DNA of 64,000 bases from Rhopalosiphum padi (GCF_020882245.1 NC_083598.1:8115178-8179177); one strand, 5' to 3'; shown: positions 26,001 to 37,400, counted from the stretch's first letter. Program-made: numbers and translations. Notes: generated by a model not told the origin, from the sequence alone.

Positions 26001-29000
26001 CCTTCTACATAATTTTCAATGAATCTTTATGTTCCCAATTTTTAGTCAAATTATTTTTACTTTAGGCGAATCGATAGAATTTATCTTATCAAATATTATT
26101 AATGTTGATTGATAAGAAGTGTATTATTGATTGACTAAGCTGAACTGATTATACACCATTTTTAAACGACAAAAAAACTAATAGGATATCATTTTAAAAT
26201 TTTTATAAAGCATATCGAGTTCACCAATTTTCCCTACTTATGGGTTGTGATACATTTCCTCTCAATATATTAACATTTAAACATTTAGGATTTTCAAACA
26301 AACATACAAACATTCAACATCAATCGTAGAACAATATTAATTTTTCCTGTATTCCCCAACATCAAGTTTATAGTCCTTTATAATACAACAAACATACATC
26401 AAAATAAATAACCAAATGTATTCTGCTCGTAGCATGCATTAACCAATAATAGTGTTTCTATATTATGCTTATACATATATAAATATACATAATATACCAA
26501 AACCCAGCAGCATTCAATAGATTGCATTATACAAGTGTATCAGGAAATATATTCACAACCTTCTAACACACGTAATTTATGTTATTTAAAAAATTAAATA
26601 AAAATGATTAACACTAAAACACCTCAGCATTCACACAATATAATATATTCTCGTCATATATTATTCGCATATTATACAACTTAAGAAATTAAGTCCCAAA
26701 TAAATCTAAACAAAACTTAGTCGTAAACTAAATCTGGTCTAGGTATTGTTATATGATAAAATATAGGTTATTATAATATGTTATAGTTATGATATGTAAA
26801 TGATTTTAATAGCCAGAAGATATATATAATAATATGTTAGTGTTAAATGTGTAAAGTATCCAATTATTCTTTATATTTCACATCCAAAATTAATTTTGAA
26901 CGGAAACCATGCATTTTCCTAAGCTTATTGTACGCCTTTTATACTTACCCAAATAATCGTTTTTCATTTGTTTAATTTATACATAAGAGTTGTGTGTCTA
27001 ATATTGTAACTATTAATTTCAATTTCATTGTATACATTTTTTTTAAATATTATTAATTATTACATTGTGTCGGCGTATCCCAACGCAGCCTGTAAAAATT
27101 TGTGTCAAGTACACGAGGCTGATTTTTTTATCAAATTCTGAAATTTTCGACATTTCAGTTTTGTCAACTTACTCTTACTGTGGATGGTTTATCCGAATAA
27201 TCTACCGGTTGGCAACTGAGACTATATTCACCCCACCAGCCGCCCATCATACACTGCAATGCCCATCAAGTAAATGTATAGAAAAACAATTAATGAACAT
27301 TTAATTTACAAAATCATGACAGTAAGTTATGAGAGTTTAGTGAAATAATTAAAAGTAAACAAGTGGTGGTTGCGTCTAAATATTACATAAATTCATGTAC
27401 GTTAAATATGTGTTTATATATATATATATAATACATATATATGTGTGTGTGTGTAAGAGTGTGTTTATAGTTAATCAGTGAATAAACAAAAGACGCTAGA
27501 CCACTCGTCGATCACATATAAAGCAAAATGTTATGGTGAGGATGAATTTTATATAATAATATACCTAGACCTAAAAGAAAAAATTATCATTGTTATTTAT
27601 TGACACACACACTACGTAATATTAAGATAGAATATTCAAGTAAATTTCCCAGCCGTAAACTTTTCACCATATTAACGTAAATGACTTAAGTTTAAAAAAA
27701 ATGTTGAAGTATAATGTTTTAGTACAAAACTTCAAATAAGAAAAACATACAATATACCATACTGAAGACAGACACTCTTTTTTTGTTCATACTTTTAAAA
27801 TATATTTATTATATTTTTTCTTTTCATATTTCACACCATAAACTTATACAACTCTATAACACTCTAATAATAATATGCATATCAACACAATCGAGCCTAT
27901 CAATTCGTTCGAAATTTTTAACTGCTTCGACTCACGTTTATATCACAAATCCTTTATTAATTATTTAATGATATCCAATTTTTTTCTAACATTCACTAAC
28001 CCATGATTAATACCAGTTAATATTTGTCTAATTGCGAATTTTTGTCTCTATCGCTTTTATTCCTATTCAGTGATTATAACTTCAAACGTCTTTATTCTTC
28101 TCTACGCGTGCAACGGTTAAGCAAATTCCCCCAAATATATATGTATTATCAAAAACTCATTGCACGAAGAAAATCATAATTTTAAAGTATATATGAAACA
28201 ACAAATGATCGTCTTAAAAATTTTAAGAACGATTTTGAAGTACAGTCATTGTTTTTATTATATTTTGTTGATATTTCTATATCACAATAATAACCACGCT
28301 TACCTCATAGAACAACCAAGAACTGAATATGACTTGGAAAAGATTATAAGCGATGAGTACGTTTCTCAATTCCATGGGCTTGCGGTTGGCCATTATTCGC
28401 GGTCCTGCAATTTTGACGGTGAATACGTATGTGGCGCATATCAGTGCCGTGGGTAGAGGATTGCTCATCAAAAACCAATCCTTGGTACGAGGGTCTACAG
28501 GGAATATACAATGTATAAACATTAAACATAAATAATCTCCATCTAATAACATCATTTTATTCTTATTATCACAATATGACGTGTAAACGGATAGTTTTTT
28601 GTACATAAATGAAACGTAAAAACTTGATTTGCGCGATGGCAGTAATTTTTTTTTCATCTGCAAACGACATTTTCGTACAAAATAAAAACTGAAATTAGAA
28701 CGTTAATTTATCGTATGATGTGATATGGTTTCGTCAACTCCCTGCTGAAATAGGTTACCTGATTGTCGTTACGAACATCGAGTATATTATGAAATCGATA
28801 GACAAATCGTTAAAATTATTAATAGCGTAACATTGGAATCGATTAAAAAATTACCTTTAAGTTATTGAAATATAGAATAAATAATTGATATGTATATTAA
28901 TAATTAGTAATATGTATTGATTGTATTTACATTATATTATTAACGTATTATTTTCATTCGAGTTTTAAATTAAGTCACACAAAAAAAAATCTTGAACATT

Positions 29001-29540
29001 AGCCTTGGACATAATGTGCTATTTTATGTTTATTCTATTTAAACATGTTTATCGAATTTTATTTCCATCCATATTCTTTCTTTTGCAAGTAATAATAAAT
29101 AACTATAAAATATACTGTATTATATAAGTTTGAAGTTTCTAAACAAACGTATTTACGTATTAGTTTATACATTTAAAAAAAAATAGCAATAATTATAGTA
29201 TATTATTATGGTTGCAGTGGATAAATTAAAACGCTTTCAACACTTTTTATGATGGAATATTTAATAGTAAAGAAAATAATTTATTTTTGTTAGTCACAAA
29301 TATTACACAAGACTCAATATTGTGACTTAAAATCAAATTTAAATAAAATCGATTTTTGGGAAAAAAAATTTTAATTTTTTAAACAGAGATAAATAAAAAA
29401 CTAATTTTTCATCCAATCATTTCAGACGATATACACAGTCTACCTAATCAATAAAACTAAAAGTTTTGAATTTAGTCAAAAATTAACTTACCTCCATAGT
29501 TGTCAAAAAATCCTTGAATTGAGTTTAATACAACCGCCAT
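22874..29540 (-). CDS. ELOVL: ELOVL-family very-long-chain fatty acid elongase, seven coding exons, two isoforms
   Basis: Condensing enzyme (3-ketoacyl-CoA synthase) of the ER fatty-acid elongation cycle. Spliced exons, 5' to 3' on the minus strand: 29540-29492, 28494-28304, then either 27253-27173 (A) or 25784-25701 (B), 25436-25380, 25287-25182, 24561-24263, 23014-22874. Every junction is GT-AG and the phases agree, giving 307 aa (A) or 308 aa (B). Family hallmarks in isoform A: KFTEFMDT (119-126, KxxExxDT), the catalytic histidine box HVIHH (142-146), GGHSTFFGLLNTFVHIIMYA (162-181) and TTLQMLQ (203-209, TxxQxxQ). Several hydrophobic membrane spans are visible. The start has a strong context (ACCATGG). 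The C-terminal tail (about 262-307) is Ser/Asn/Lys-rich and ends in AGSH, with no dilysine ER signal. The closest named relatives are probably the insect AAEL008004-like / Drosophila CG31522 group; this is from memory, so the exact orthologue is unassigned. Confidence 0.95.
23337..23364 (+). repeat. (ACT)9 microsatellite
   Basis: Trinucleotide run inside the last ELOVL intron. Confidence 0.9.
24263..24561 (-). CDS. ELOVL: ELOVL exon with HxxMYxYY and TxxQxxQ motifs and last spans
   Basis: 299 nt with acceptor TTCAACAG and donor GCG|GTAAGT. It completes Gly162 and encodes GHSTFFGLLNTFVH, IIMYAYYLLAALGP, QKYLWWKKYLTTLQMLQ, AFQLLFIDCNYPKAF and VWWIGMHAVMFFFLFKEFY. This is the most conserved insect ELOVL stretch, and the identification rests chiefly on it. 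Transmembrane spans alternate with short basic loops. Confidence 0.95.
25182..25287 (-). CDS. ELOVL: ELOVL exon with catalytic HxxHH box
   Basis: 106 nt with acceptor GTATGCAG and donor CCAG|GTAACG. It encodes IFFVLRKKDRHISTLHVIHH, then GVMPMSVWFGVKFTP and the first base of Gly162. The HVIHH box contains the histidines essential for condensation throughout the family. RKK before it is the usual cytosolic basic stretch. Confidence 0.94.
25380..25436 (-). CDS. ELOVL: ELOVL exon with KxxExxDT motif
   Basis: 57 nt, phase 0 at both ends, with acceptor GACTATAG and donor ACG|GTAATT. It encodes MVNICWWYYFSKFTEFMDT. The KFTEFMDT segment is the first signature of the ELOVL catalytic core. The intron to exon B is only 263 nt and the next intron is 92 nt, the shortest in the gene. 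Confidence 0.93.
25701..25784 (-). CDS. ELOVL: ELOVL alternative exon B
   Basis: 84 nt, 28 codons, phase 0 at both ends. The acceptor is TTTTTACAG and the donor CGG|GTGAGT. It encodes LGISGWLTGRYNFRCEPVDY then SNHPMTLR, aligning with exon A over GW, the Y, the single Cys, PVDYS and the terminal Arg. The two copies share the nucleotides for PVD but differ at most other codons, so the duplication is old. A difference from exon A is charge: B carries extra Arg residues where A has Trp, Glu and Ser. Confidence 0.88.
27173..27253 (-). CDS. ELOVL: ELOVL alternative exon A
   Basis: 81 nt, 27 codons, phase 0 at both ends. The acceptor is ATTGCAG and the donor AGA|GTAAGT is a perfect consensus. It encodes CMMGGWWGEYSLSCQPVDYS then DKPSTVR, a full version of the conserved ELOVL luminal segment (GW..xYS..CQPVDYS) just before the third span. 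It is homologous to exon B 1.4 kb downstream, and each encodes the same protein position. Mutually exclusive use is inferred from homology and phase; no transcript evidence is available here. Confidence 0.88.
28304..28494 (-). CDS. ELOVL: ELOVL exon, N-terminal domain and first membrane spans
   Basis: 191 nt with acceptor CCTGTAG and donor GAG|GTAAGC. It encodes residues 17-80, starting DPRTKDWFLMSNPLPT, which is the conserved ELOVL N-terminal signature. A hydrophobic span (ALICATYVFTV) and the GPRIMANRKPMELRN segment follow, and it ends in a second hydrophobic stretch and LFYE. It ends in phase 0, as both downstream alternative exons require. Confidence 0.94.
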
Positions 29541-29588
29541 GGTTAAGTCGGAGTGCGGATGATGCGGCTACAATATCGTTTGAATTCA
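29492..29588 (-). CDS. ELOVL: ELOVL exon with start codon and end of 5' UTR
   Basis: A T-rich tract (A-run at 29603-29618 on the plus strand) followed by GGCAG forms the acceptor, so this exon begins at 29588. The first 48 nt are untranslated. The ATG is at 29540-29538 in context AACCATGG, then MAVVLNSIQGFFDNYG. The exon ends at 29492 with one base of the Asp17 codon, before GTAAGT. Because the acceptor lies upstream of the ATG, at least one more non-coding first exon must exist farther 5'. Confidence 0.9.
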
Positions 29589-29841
29589 CCTGCCTTGCGG
29601 ATAAAAAAAAAAAAAAAAGTTTTATAAAACAATAGTTTCAAACTATAAAAAAATCGAAATCGAAATCATAGTCATTTTAAACGACGGTAAGACGTAAAAA
29701 AAATTCATTACTGTTTAGGTATAATATAATATTATATGTCCGCGAATACGAATACGAATATGACAAGTGCAGAACACACGTGAACGTGCGTCTATATCGA
29801 TAGTCGGATCGCGACTACTGTAAAATATCACAACTGATTAC

Positions 29842-30130
29842 GTTCGGCCAACACACGGGCGACGCGACGCGACTGCGACGGTAGCGACTAGTGCGACGGC
29901 GTACGGTTGAGCGACGACTGACTGACTAGACGGGCTTATTCGGGCAACGTTCCACGGCCGGTCTACGTGCAGCAGGTCGTTTATTATTATTATTATTATT
30001 ATTCACTCTCCGCCGAACCGGACCGCCAGAGCCGGTTAGTCGCGTTTTTGCGCACAGGGTCAAGACCGTCCGAGGGATGCAAGGTCGGGGAGCTCAAACC
30101 CGTTCCGCGCGTACGTTTGCTAGTTGCCGT
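29842..30130 (-). promoter_or_regulatory. Probable ELOVL promoter and non-coding first exon
   Basis: A CpG- and GC-rich block in an AT-rich setting, directly upstream of the exon carrying the ELOVL start codon. Two overlapping insect-type initiators (TCAGTC on the minus strand) lie at 29921-29916 and 29925-29920. A candidate donor GTAATC at 29841-29836 would give a first exon of about 80 nt and a 250-nt intron. A TTA repeat sits at 29981-30003. No TATA box at the right distance is apparent. Position and composition support it; the exact exon edges are a guess. Confidence 0.4.
29981..30003 (+). repeat. (TTA)n microsatellite
   Basis: Seven TTA units within the candidate ELOVL promoter block. 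Confidence 0.9.
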
Positions 30131-30718
30131 GATTTTCACGCTTGATAAATAAGTAAATATGTTATATCGTCGTCGACGACGACGATATTTTATTATTTCG
30201 TACCTTTTATAATACGTCGCATCGATTTAAACAACACTAAACTTACAACTGAATTTAATAATCACACCGATTAAACGCGGCGAGAAACTACGCTTTTAAA
30301 TAAAATCAAAGACATATACTAATACGAGTATTTCTGAGGCATAACTTGTAAGTATAGATGTTGATAGGGTACATCACCTCGTTTGTAAATCGTCCGAATT
30401 GAGTGCGTGTGAATAGATTGTAAGTATATTATGTATATTATGGTTGACGAAGCAAAAAAAATGAATTTCAAACGATTTTCTACTCGCGGCGACGACCTGT
30501 GTGCTTCGCGCTCGGTACGTACGTAAGCACTGTACAAACACACATTGTCGCATTTATATGCGATCGTGAATATTATTATTATTATTACGATCAATTTTTT
30601 TCTGTTTCATTTTCCCGATTACCCTGTAACGTGTACCGATCAAGAAAAACTGGTTACGCGCATGCGGAAATGGCAAGTACAACTGCAAAGTAGTTTATAA
30701 GCGACATAATATACTAAA

Positions 30719-30740
30719 ATAATAATAATAATAATAATAA
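30719..30740 (+). repeat. (AAT)7 microsatellite
   Basis: Uninterrupted AAT run. Confidence 0.9.
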
Positions 30741-31239
30741 ACGAATAAATCGTCCAACTACTATTCCGAGATTGCAGGCATAATATGGGTAGGCGTTCAA
30801 TTGATATGAGGTGTTTTTTTCTCTAAAACAAAACGATTGGTGTAACTCGGTATGACTCAGGAAATCACGTAAGATAAAATTTCGTTTGTGTACCTATCGT
30901 ATACAATATAAAAAGTGACTTAAAAAAATGCCAAAAAAACGACGCAAGTGTTTGATGTTTGATGGCAAGCATAATACATATAAGAGTACCCATGTTAAGT
31001 TAGTATTGTGTCACGAATCCGATTTCGCCATTCGATCTCCGCCGCCGACACGCCAAACGCCATTGCGTATAATATATATAGGCAGTAAATAGAATTAGTG
31101 TGCCTATGCAATATCTGTGTAAAATTACGTGTAACCTAACCTACTCTTAATAATTTCGAAAAATGAACAAAAAATCGTTACCTAAGTATCGTATTATTAT
31201 CGTCATCGGTCGATCGATATATAATCATAATTTTATGTT

Positions 31240-31331
31240 GTCCGCTCGCCCGACGTTTAGTTACAGTCATTACGTGTACGGCGCGCGCGATTTTTCGAGG
31301 AAACGACGCGTGAAGACGTCGGAAAGTAAGT
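31240..31331 (+). promoter_or_regulatory. CpG-rich patch with candidate first-exon donor
   Basis: GC-rich sequence with GGCGCGCGCG, a CRE-like GACGTC and a consensus donor GGAAA|GTAAGT (donor at 31326-31331). An initiator-like ACAGTC lies near 31264. It resembles the 1.8-kb candidate but has no TATA box and no partner exon. Confidence 0.2.
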
Positions 31332-31927
31332 GAAAAATACAGACAAAAAATCGTGTTTGACGTAATTATATCGATATGACATAATGGTTTTGTATTTTTA
31401 CACAGCTGTATCATAACTTCCGATAATACTATGAAACATTTTAAGTATAATATTAATTTTATGAATCTGAATTTAGTTTATTTGTATTCAATAATGATTA
31501 TAAAAATATTAAGTATCTACGTAAGTATATGTTTTCTATGAGCCCGTATCGGTTTTTTTAGTTGTATGGAATTTCAAATTCGAGATTAGATAAATTAAAA
31601 TTGTTAATTGTTAGCGTTGGTAGTAGATTATTTATAAAATTCCATTTAACTTGAAACAATTTTTTATAGTTTAATTTTACGTATAAAATTCCCTAAAAAT
31701 TATATGAACAAAGAAATACCATTTAAATCAACAAATTTAAAAAAAATTGCAAAATAAGATTCGGTAATTTATTTAAAATGCATGGTGCATTAAATTCCAG
31801 TCTTAGTAGGGAATAATACTACTACGTCATATGTAACAAGAGTCAGAATAATGCCGCTCCTGTGGGGCAATCTATGTGCGCAGTAAAATCAAAATTAATG
31901 GTCATATCTTCTAAGTGTATAATAAAT

Positions 31928-31950
31928 ATTATTATTATTATTATTATTAT
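31928..31950 (+). repeat. (ATT)7 microsatellite
   Basis: Uninterrupted ATT run; the Ile-rich frame over it is an artefact. Confidence 0.9.
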
Positions 31951-33049
31951 ACAAACAGCCGCCATCGCCACGACTATCTACGATAGACCGAGAATACTAG
32001 TATTTCTTGTTTTCATTTTTAAATACCTATGGGACGAAATTAGCGATTTTTATTGTCTTATACATCTACGCTCGAACGAACGGGTATGCAAAAATCTCGT
32101 TTTGTAATAATATAATTGCAATATCTAATTCCTGATCGACGAGACGCCCACGCGCCACATGTATAAGCATCTCATTTTACATTACATTTTTGGTTCCCTC
32201 CTCGTCCACTTAGGACGAAATATTTCAAATATTGTTTACATAAAGTTTAATAAGTGTAATTAATAATATTATTGTATTCATGAACTTTCCGATAATTGTC
32301 ACATATGTAATTATAATAATAGGATCAAAGTGTTGTTCGTTCATACATTTAAGCTGGATGGGTCAGTATAGGTGTTGATAGAAGACCAATTATTAAATAT
32401 TAAAAGAAAGAAAATATTATAATAGTGAAATAAAAATATTTAAAAATCTTGACTTACACTCGGCTATGAATAACTTCATGATGATAAAATTTTTAATAGA
32501 TATTAACAAATATTTATAATTTTGTGAACAAATTTAACCAATTTGAATATCCCCATAAACTTGATCAACGAAATTGCCAGAAGAAGAAAATACCATGTTA
32601 CGATTCATCAGATTAGAAGATGATAGAAGATTTAATCATGCGAGGACAAAATACTTTCACAATAATTCAAAAAAATTGTATAGAAATATTTACATCAAAC
32701 GTTACTGAACTATCAAGGCTTCTAATTTAAATATAAAATAAATAATTATTTTTATATATTTTTTTAATGAATTTAATTTAAAAATCAAATAATACTTTAT
32801 TTATGCAATTTTATTTTAATTATTAACCAAAATAAAAATGTTTTAAATGTTTTGATCGTCATCAACTTCTATTAAAAAAACTAAATTAGTAAATATTTAA
32901 TATATAAATTTAAAATATAATTAAATAACATTTATCGGTATAAAACAATACATTATAAGGGAGAGGTCAACAACTATTATTTAAACACCGATTTTTTTTT
33001 ATATACACCACTGTGAATCAATAAATTACGAATTTACGAGTAATAACGT

Positions 33050-33208
33050 TTAGCAGACTGTGATTGTTTGATACACTCGGCAGATCTTCGGACAGGTTTT
33101 GTAATCTTTAATGAGGTTATCGGATTCGAAAACTAGATTGGGATCATTTTGCGAACGCAACACCAGCGGAACTTCCTGTTGGCCTCCAAGGGGAAGGACG
33201 CCGGAACA
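33050..33208 (-). CDS. Terminal coding exon of an unrecognised minus-strand gene
   Basis: Acceptor ATTCCTAG precedes a 159-nt open frame ending in TAA (33052-33050). It encodes 52 residues: CSGVLPLGGQQEVPLVLRSQ, NDPNLVFESDNLIKDYKTCP and KICRVYQTITVC. The composition is ordinary globular-protein-like and the GC is well above the flanks, unlike chance frames in this AT-rich DNA. Three Cys cluster near the end. A poly(A) signal AATAAA on the minus strand lies about 250 nt downstream (32801-32796). The exon begins in phase 0. It is separate from ELOVL, whose promoter is 3 kb away on the same strand. I do not recognise the family. Confidence 0.55.
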   Translation of the reverse strand, partial: CSGVLPLGGQQEVPLVLRSQNDPNLVFESDNLIKDYKTCPKICRVYQTITVC

Positions 33209-34314
33209 CTAGGAATCCGTTGGAACACGATTAAGAATTATACAATTAAAATCACACAATGCGTCCGAGCAATATAAACAAAAATCAAGTTGCTGCCGCA
33301 AATGTCAAAAAACAATAAGATAATAATCTTTTAAACAAATTCAACACAACCCGCTTTTGCAACAACAAAAAAAAACACAAAGATCTAAAAGTTCGAAAGC
33401 AAAATATTATGAGATTCGATAGACACAGAGCATATTATTGTATATCATATTTATTTTATTGCTATACATCGGGGTATTTATAGTATTACTCTACAACAGT
33501 ATATAAATTGTTAAATAAAAATAAAAATCCTACTGCGGGGAACAAGTCGAACATCTGTAAACTCGTTATGGAATGAATTTGTGGCATTTGTACTTAGACA
33601 TTATGTTATACATAAAAAAATATTATTTTAATATATTATGATATAAAGTGCACACGTCATAACAGAAAAATATCACACCTATAATAAGCCTGCAATTTTA
33701 CGTTTGACGGCCTAAAATTAGCTACAGTATAATATTATAGTACTACAGTGCATATGTCTTAGAAAATATTTTTAATTTAAAATGATAGAAAACCAATATC
33801 TCCCCTACAGGATTTTTAACATAATAATTAAAATAAATACGAAATATAGGAATAACTTTAAAGTAGACAGTGTGTATTGATATCATTGTGTACGAATAAA
33901 ATTAAAATTAATTTTTAAGATTTTATCTCATAAATCTAAAATATTAAATAATACAATAAATGAAATTAATAATTAACCAGTTGATTTAACGATTTTTTTT
34001 TTAAATATAATTGGTAAATTAATTAATCTCAACATACCCGATTGTATTGCAGGCTATATCTGAATACGATGTTTTAATGATTTATGCTAAACAAAAAATC
34101 GTATTTAGATACACTTAACAAATACAAAAACCTAAAACAAACGTTAAATGAAACGGCATTTAAGTAAAATTTTATGTAATTAACGAAACACTATATATTA
34201 TAATAAGAAATAAGAGTAAAATTATTCTGCGATATATACGAAAAGATTCAACGAGTAACTAATATAAAACACCAAAACTTTTTTGAAATTGATATATTAT
34301 GATAAAGATCTCAC

Positions 34315-34355
34315 CTGTGAACTGCTGGACACTGGTAAGTATACTGTAGTGATAC
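34315..34355 (-). CDS. Possible micro-exon of the same unrecognised gene
   Basis: A good donor TTCACAG|GTGAGA at 34315/34314 ends in phase 0, as the terminal exon at 33050-33208 requires. The frame reads back through GITTVYLPVSSSSQ to a stop just upstream. Three possible acceptors (exon starting at 34331, 34343 or 34355) all enter in phase 1, so the exon would be 17, 29 or 41 nt. A competing open frame in this stretch (ending in SVQQFTG) does not fit the terminal exon phase. Support is only splice-site quality and phase. Confidence 0.27.
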
Positions 34356-34426
34356 CTTATCCCAAACTGAGGTATATTATATTGTAGTTTTCTTGTTACC
34401 TAAGATGTTAAACTTAAGGGGATGAC

Positions 34427-34485
34427 CTTCAGACCAATCGGGTTGGTCCGGTTTTTATCATGCACCGGAACACCCTGTATGTATA
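34427..34485 (-). mobile_element. Probable transposon end (ACAGGGTGTTCCGG)
   Basis: On the minus strand ATACAGGGTGTTCCGGTGCA is followed by CATGATAAAAACCGG. ACAGGGTG termini are common at ends of insect repeats, and a related TACAGGGTGATTC occurs on the minus strand near 10460. It lies about 70 nt upstream of the possible micro-exon at 34.3 kb, which lowers confidence in that exon. Confidence 0.3.
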
Positions 34486-37400
34486 GGACAATTCTTCCTA
34501 TTTAATCATATTTACAGTACAAATATAACATTTTCAAAAAAAAACTCGTTGTCCACAGCAAGTTAATTAAACACGTTTAAGATTCAAGATCATACTACAC
34601 GAAACCATTCGAAAAGTAAATTCTAGTTAAACTTAAACAACGCAATTTACTATATCTTACATAAAATTATTGTTCGAATATAAATATTTGTAAGCAGAAA
34701 TGCATTATACTATACGTCATCGAGTCAAAAATTAAAGAAACCCATAAATAAACATAGAAAAAAATCCAAGGTCTACGAATGAGGTGTCTTAATTCGTTAC
34801 CTAATATTTATCATGACGGAAATTAAAAATTTAAAACTCAAGATCCGCTTTATGAAAATAACATTAGGTTTATCAATCGCACCATATTCTTGTGTTTAAT
34901 ATTTAAAATAAAATCAGTACTTTACGATTTAACTTTAAATTTACAAAATATAAACATTTCAATTAAGGAATATGTTCATCAAGTCATAAAACATGATAAC
35001 TGATTTCTTAATATTGGTTTACCCAAGAGAATATAGAATAAAATAAATGAAAAATCATTATAGCAATTCGTGATTAGTCACTAATTAATCTCTGACTTAA
35101 CACTTGTAGTGAGTAGTGTACAATAAATTAAGATACGACACATAACATCAGATGATAATGGATAATAGATATAGGTAATTAATAACCATAGATACTGCAT
35201 GCATTATTTTCATGATATCAATATAATATTATAATAGAGAATAATAATACAATTATGCATATTCTGTAATTAGTTCAAACTTTACATTATTTTTCATTGT
35301 AAAATTATATTTTAAACATGCAATTGAGAAAAAATAATTTTTCATTTTAAACTATTGCAATTAACGAAATTAATACTTTTTTTCAAATTAACAAATACTG
35401 TCATGATAAGACTGTACACTATATTATTCTCTTATATAATAGGTAAATTGTGCATGAACACAATTCCTGGATCAAAAGATTGTTTTAACTAATAACGAAC
35501 CATTATTAAGTAAAGATATTCTACATTACGTTACATTTTATGAAATCACTATTATATAGTTGTATGGATTTAAAAATATATTACAATATAAATTTTAACT
35601 GTTTATTTATATAGCAGTTTCAAATAAATTTCTAGAAAAAGATCTAAAAAAAAAAATGTTTTAAAAATAATAGTTACATACAATAATTCATGAAATTTGA
35701 TATAATAGTATGTACAATGATATATTTATCTTTAAACTAATAATACACAATTAAATCTGAATTATTAAGTATTTTTTACTTTTAGTATTATGTTATACTA
35801 CATTCCATCCATAAGAACCAACAGGCGCCTATTATATTCCATACCGCATTTGAAAATATAATATACAGACAGTAGTCTAACTAACTACGATCATTTATGC
35901 TAAAAAAACTACTAATGAAATATGTTTCCTAAATTTAAAATATATTTTTTTTACAATAGGATATGTGAGTGAATAAGCAATGTTCCTGCATACGATTACT
36001 AAAAGATTAGTTAACTGAATTACATTTTTGTTCATATCCATTACTATTTTATAAAAGTCTTTATTTATTTTCAAATATTGTTTATCGAAGAAAGTGTAGA
36101 ATAATTAAAAGTAATATACATACGATATTGTCTCCGGGGTGTTAATTATATTAAATATTATGTGATTATGATATGAATAATAATTTTTAAAAATAAAGAC
36201 TAAACTGATATGTTGATAACGGGAATAAAAAAAATATTTCTAATACGGTCTTAAAACATTCCACGGTTAATCGTATAGATATTTTTCGACTTAAATTGTT
36301 TTAACAATCAACGTTTTATGAAATAATTTAAAAATGCAAACAATCTATTCACCACGTTACCAACGATATAACATTACACCTATATTGCTACTTGTGTTAT
36401 AATATTTAATTTATAGACACGCTATGTATCAGGTACTTTATAATTATTAATAATTTTATAAAATAGTTTGATACGTCACCTAATACTTAGCGTGCATATT
36501 GCCTATAGACATAAATATAATAAAAAAAAAACCAATTTATTGATTACATTGCTGAAATAAAAAGTACCTATCAATATCATATGATATATTCAAAATCATT
36601 TGAAAAATCTAAACAATGAACACAAATAATACCTAGGTTTTACTCATGTAAACAAAAATTTTAAGTATAAATTAAGGACGATTCTACACAAAATTTAAAC
36701 CATTGTCCATTTTAAACATATACTTAGCAATGAATTGTTTGTGCATTAAATACCAAAATACATATAGTATTATATTTCTGAAAACATTATTCGAACTACC
36801 ATTGTTGTAATACGTACCTACTTGAATAACATTATACAATCCACGAATATTTCTTAGACATATTATTATTTAGAAATAACATTGTATTAAGTTTTATTAA
36901 AAAATATCACTAACAATTATATACGAGTATATGCATATAATAGGTATATCTACAACTTATCTAATTTATTAAATCGGCTTTAAAAATGTAAAATAAATAT
37001 TATTTAATTGAGGCATTAAAATTGTATTTTCGTTAACTTAAAAATAAATAAATAAAATTGTTCTACATAGTTAATATATTTTATTCATTCCAATGTACAA
37101 ATCAATGATGTTTTTTTTTATATAGATAAAAAATATTAAAATTGAAGGTAGATTTCACATATACTAACTATATAGGTCACATTGGGCCACTTAACTAGAT
37201 GATAACTAATTTTATAGTAAATTGTCTTACCATATCGTACTTTAATGATTTAAATTTCTTATAAAGTTTTTAATAATACGCAAGTCTTAAAAATTATTTT
37301 TATACTTTTAGCGTCATAATTTGTTTTTACATAAATGTATATAAAACGTCTATAAAAGAATAAGAAAATATGAGACTATATAGTATAATAGATATAGCTA

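Larger units (their letters stand above)
30190..33049. other. Intergenic region between ELOVL and the unrecognised gene
   Basis: No coding exon supported. GC-richer patches at 30480-30560 and 31010-31060 have no splice-linked frame. The segment from 32796 to 33049 is the probable 3' UTR of the gene ending at 33050. Confidence 0.45.

Noticed and set aside
28160..28535. Plus-strand frames opposite the ELOVL exon
   Set aside because: Antisense shadows of a well-supported coding exon.
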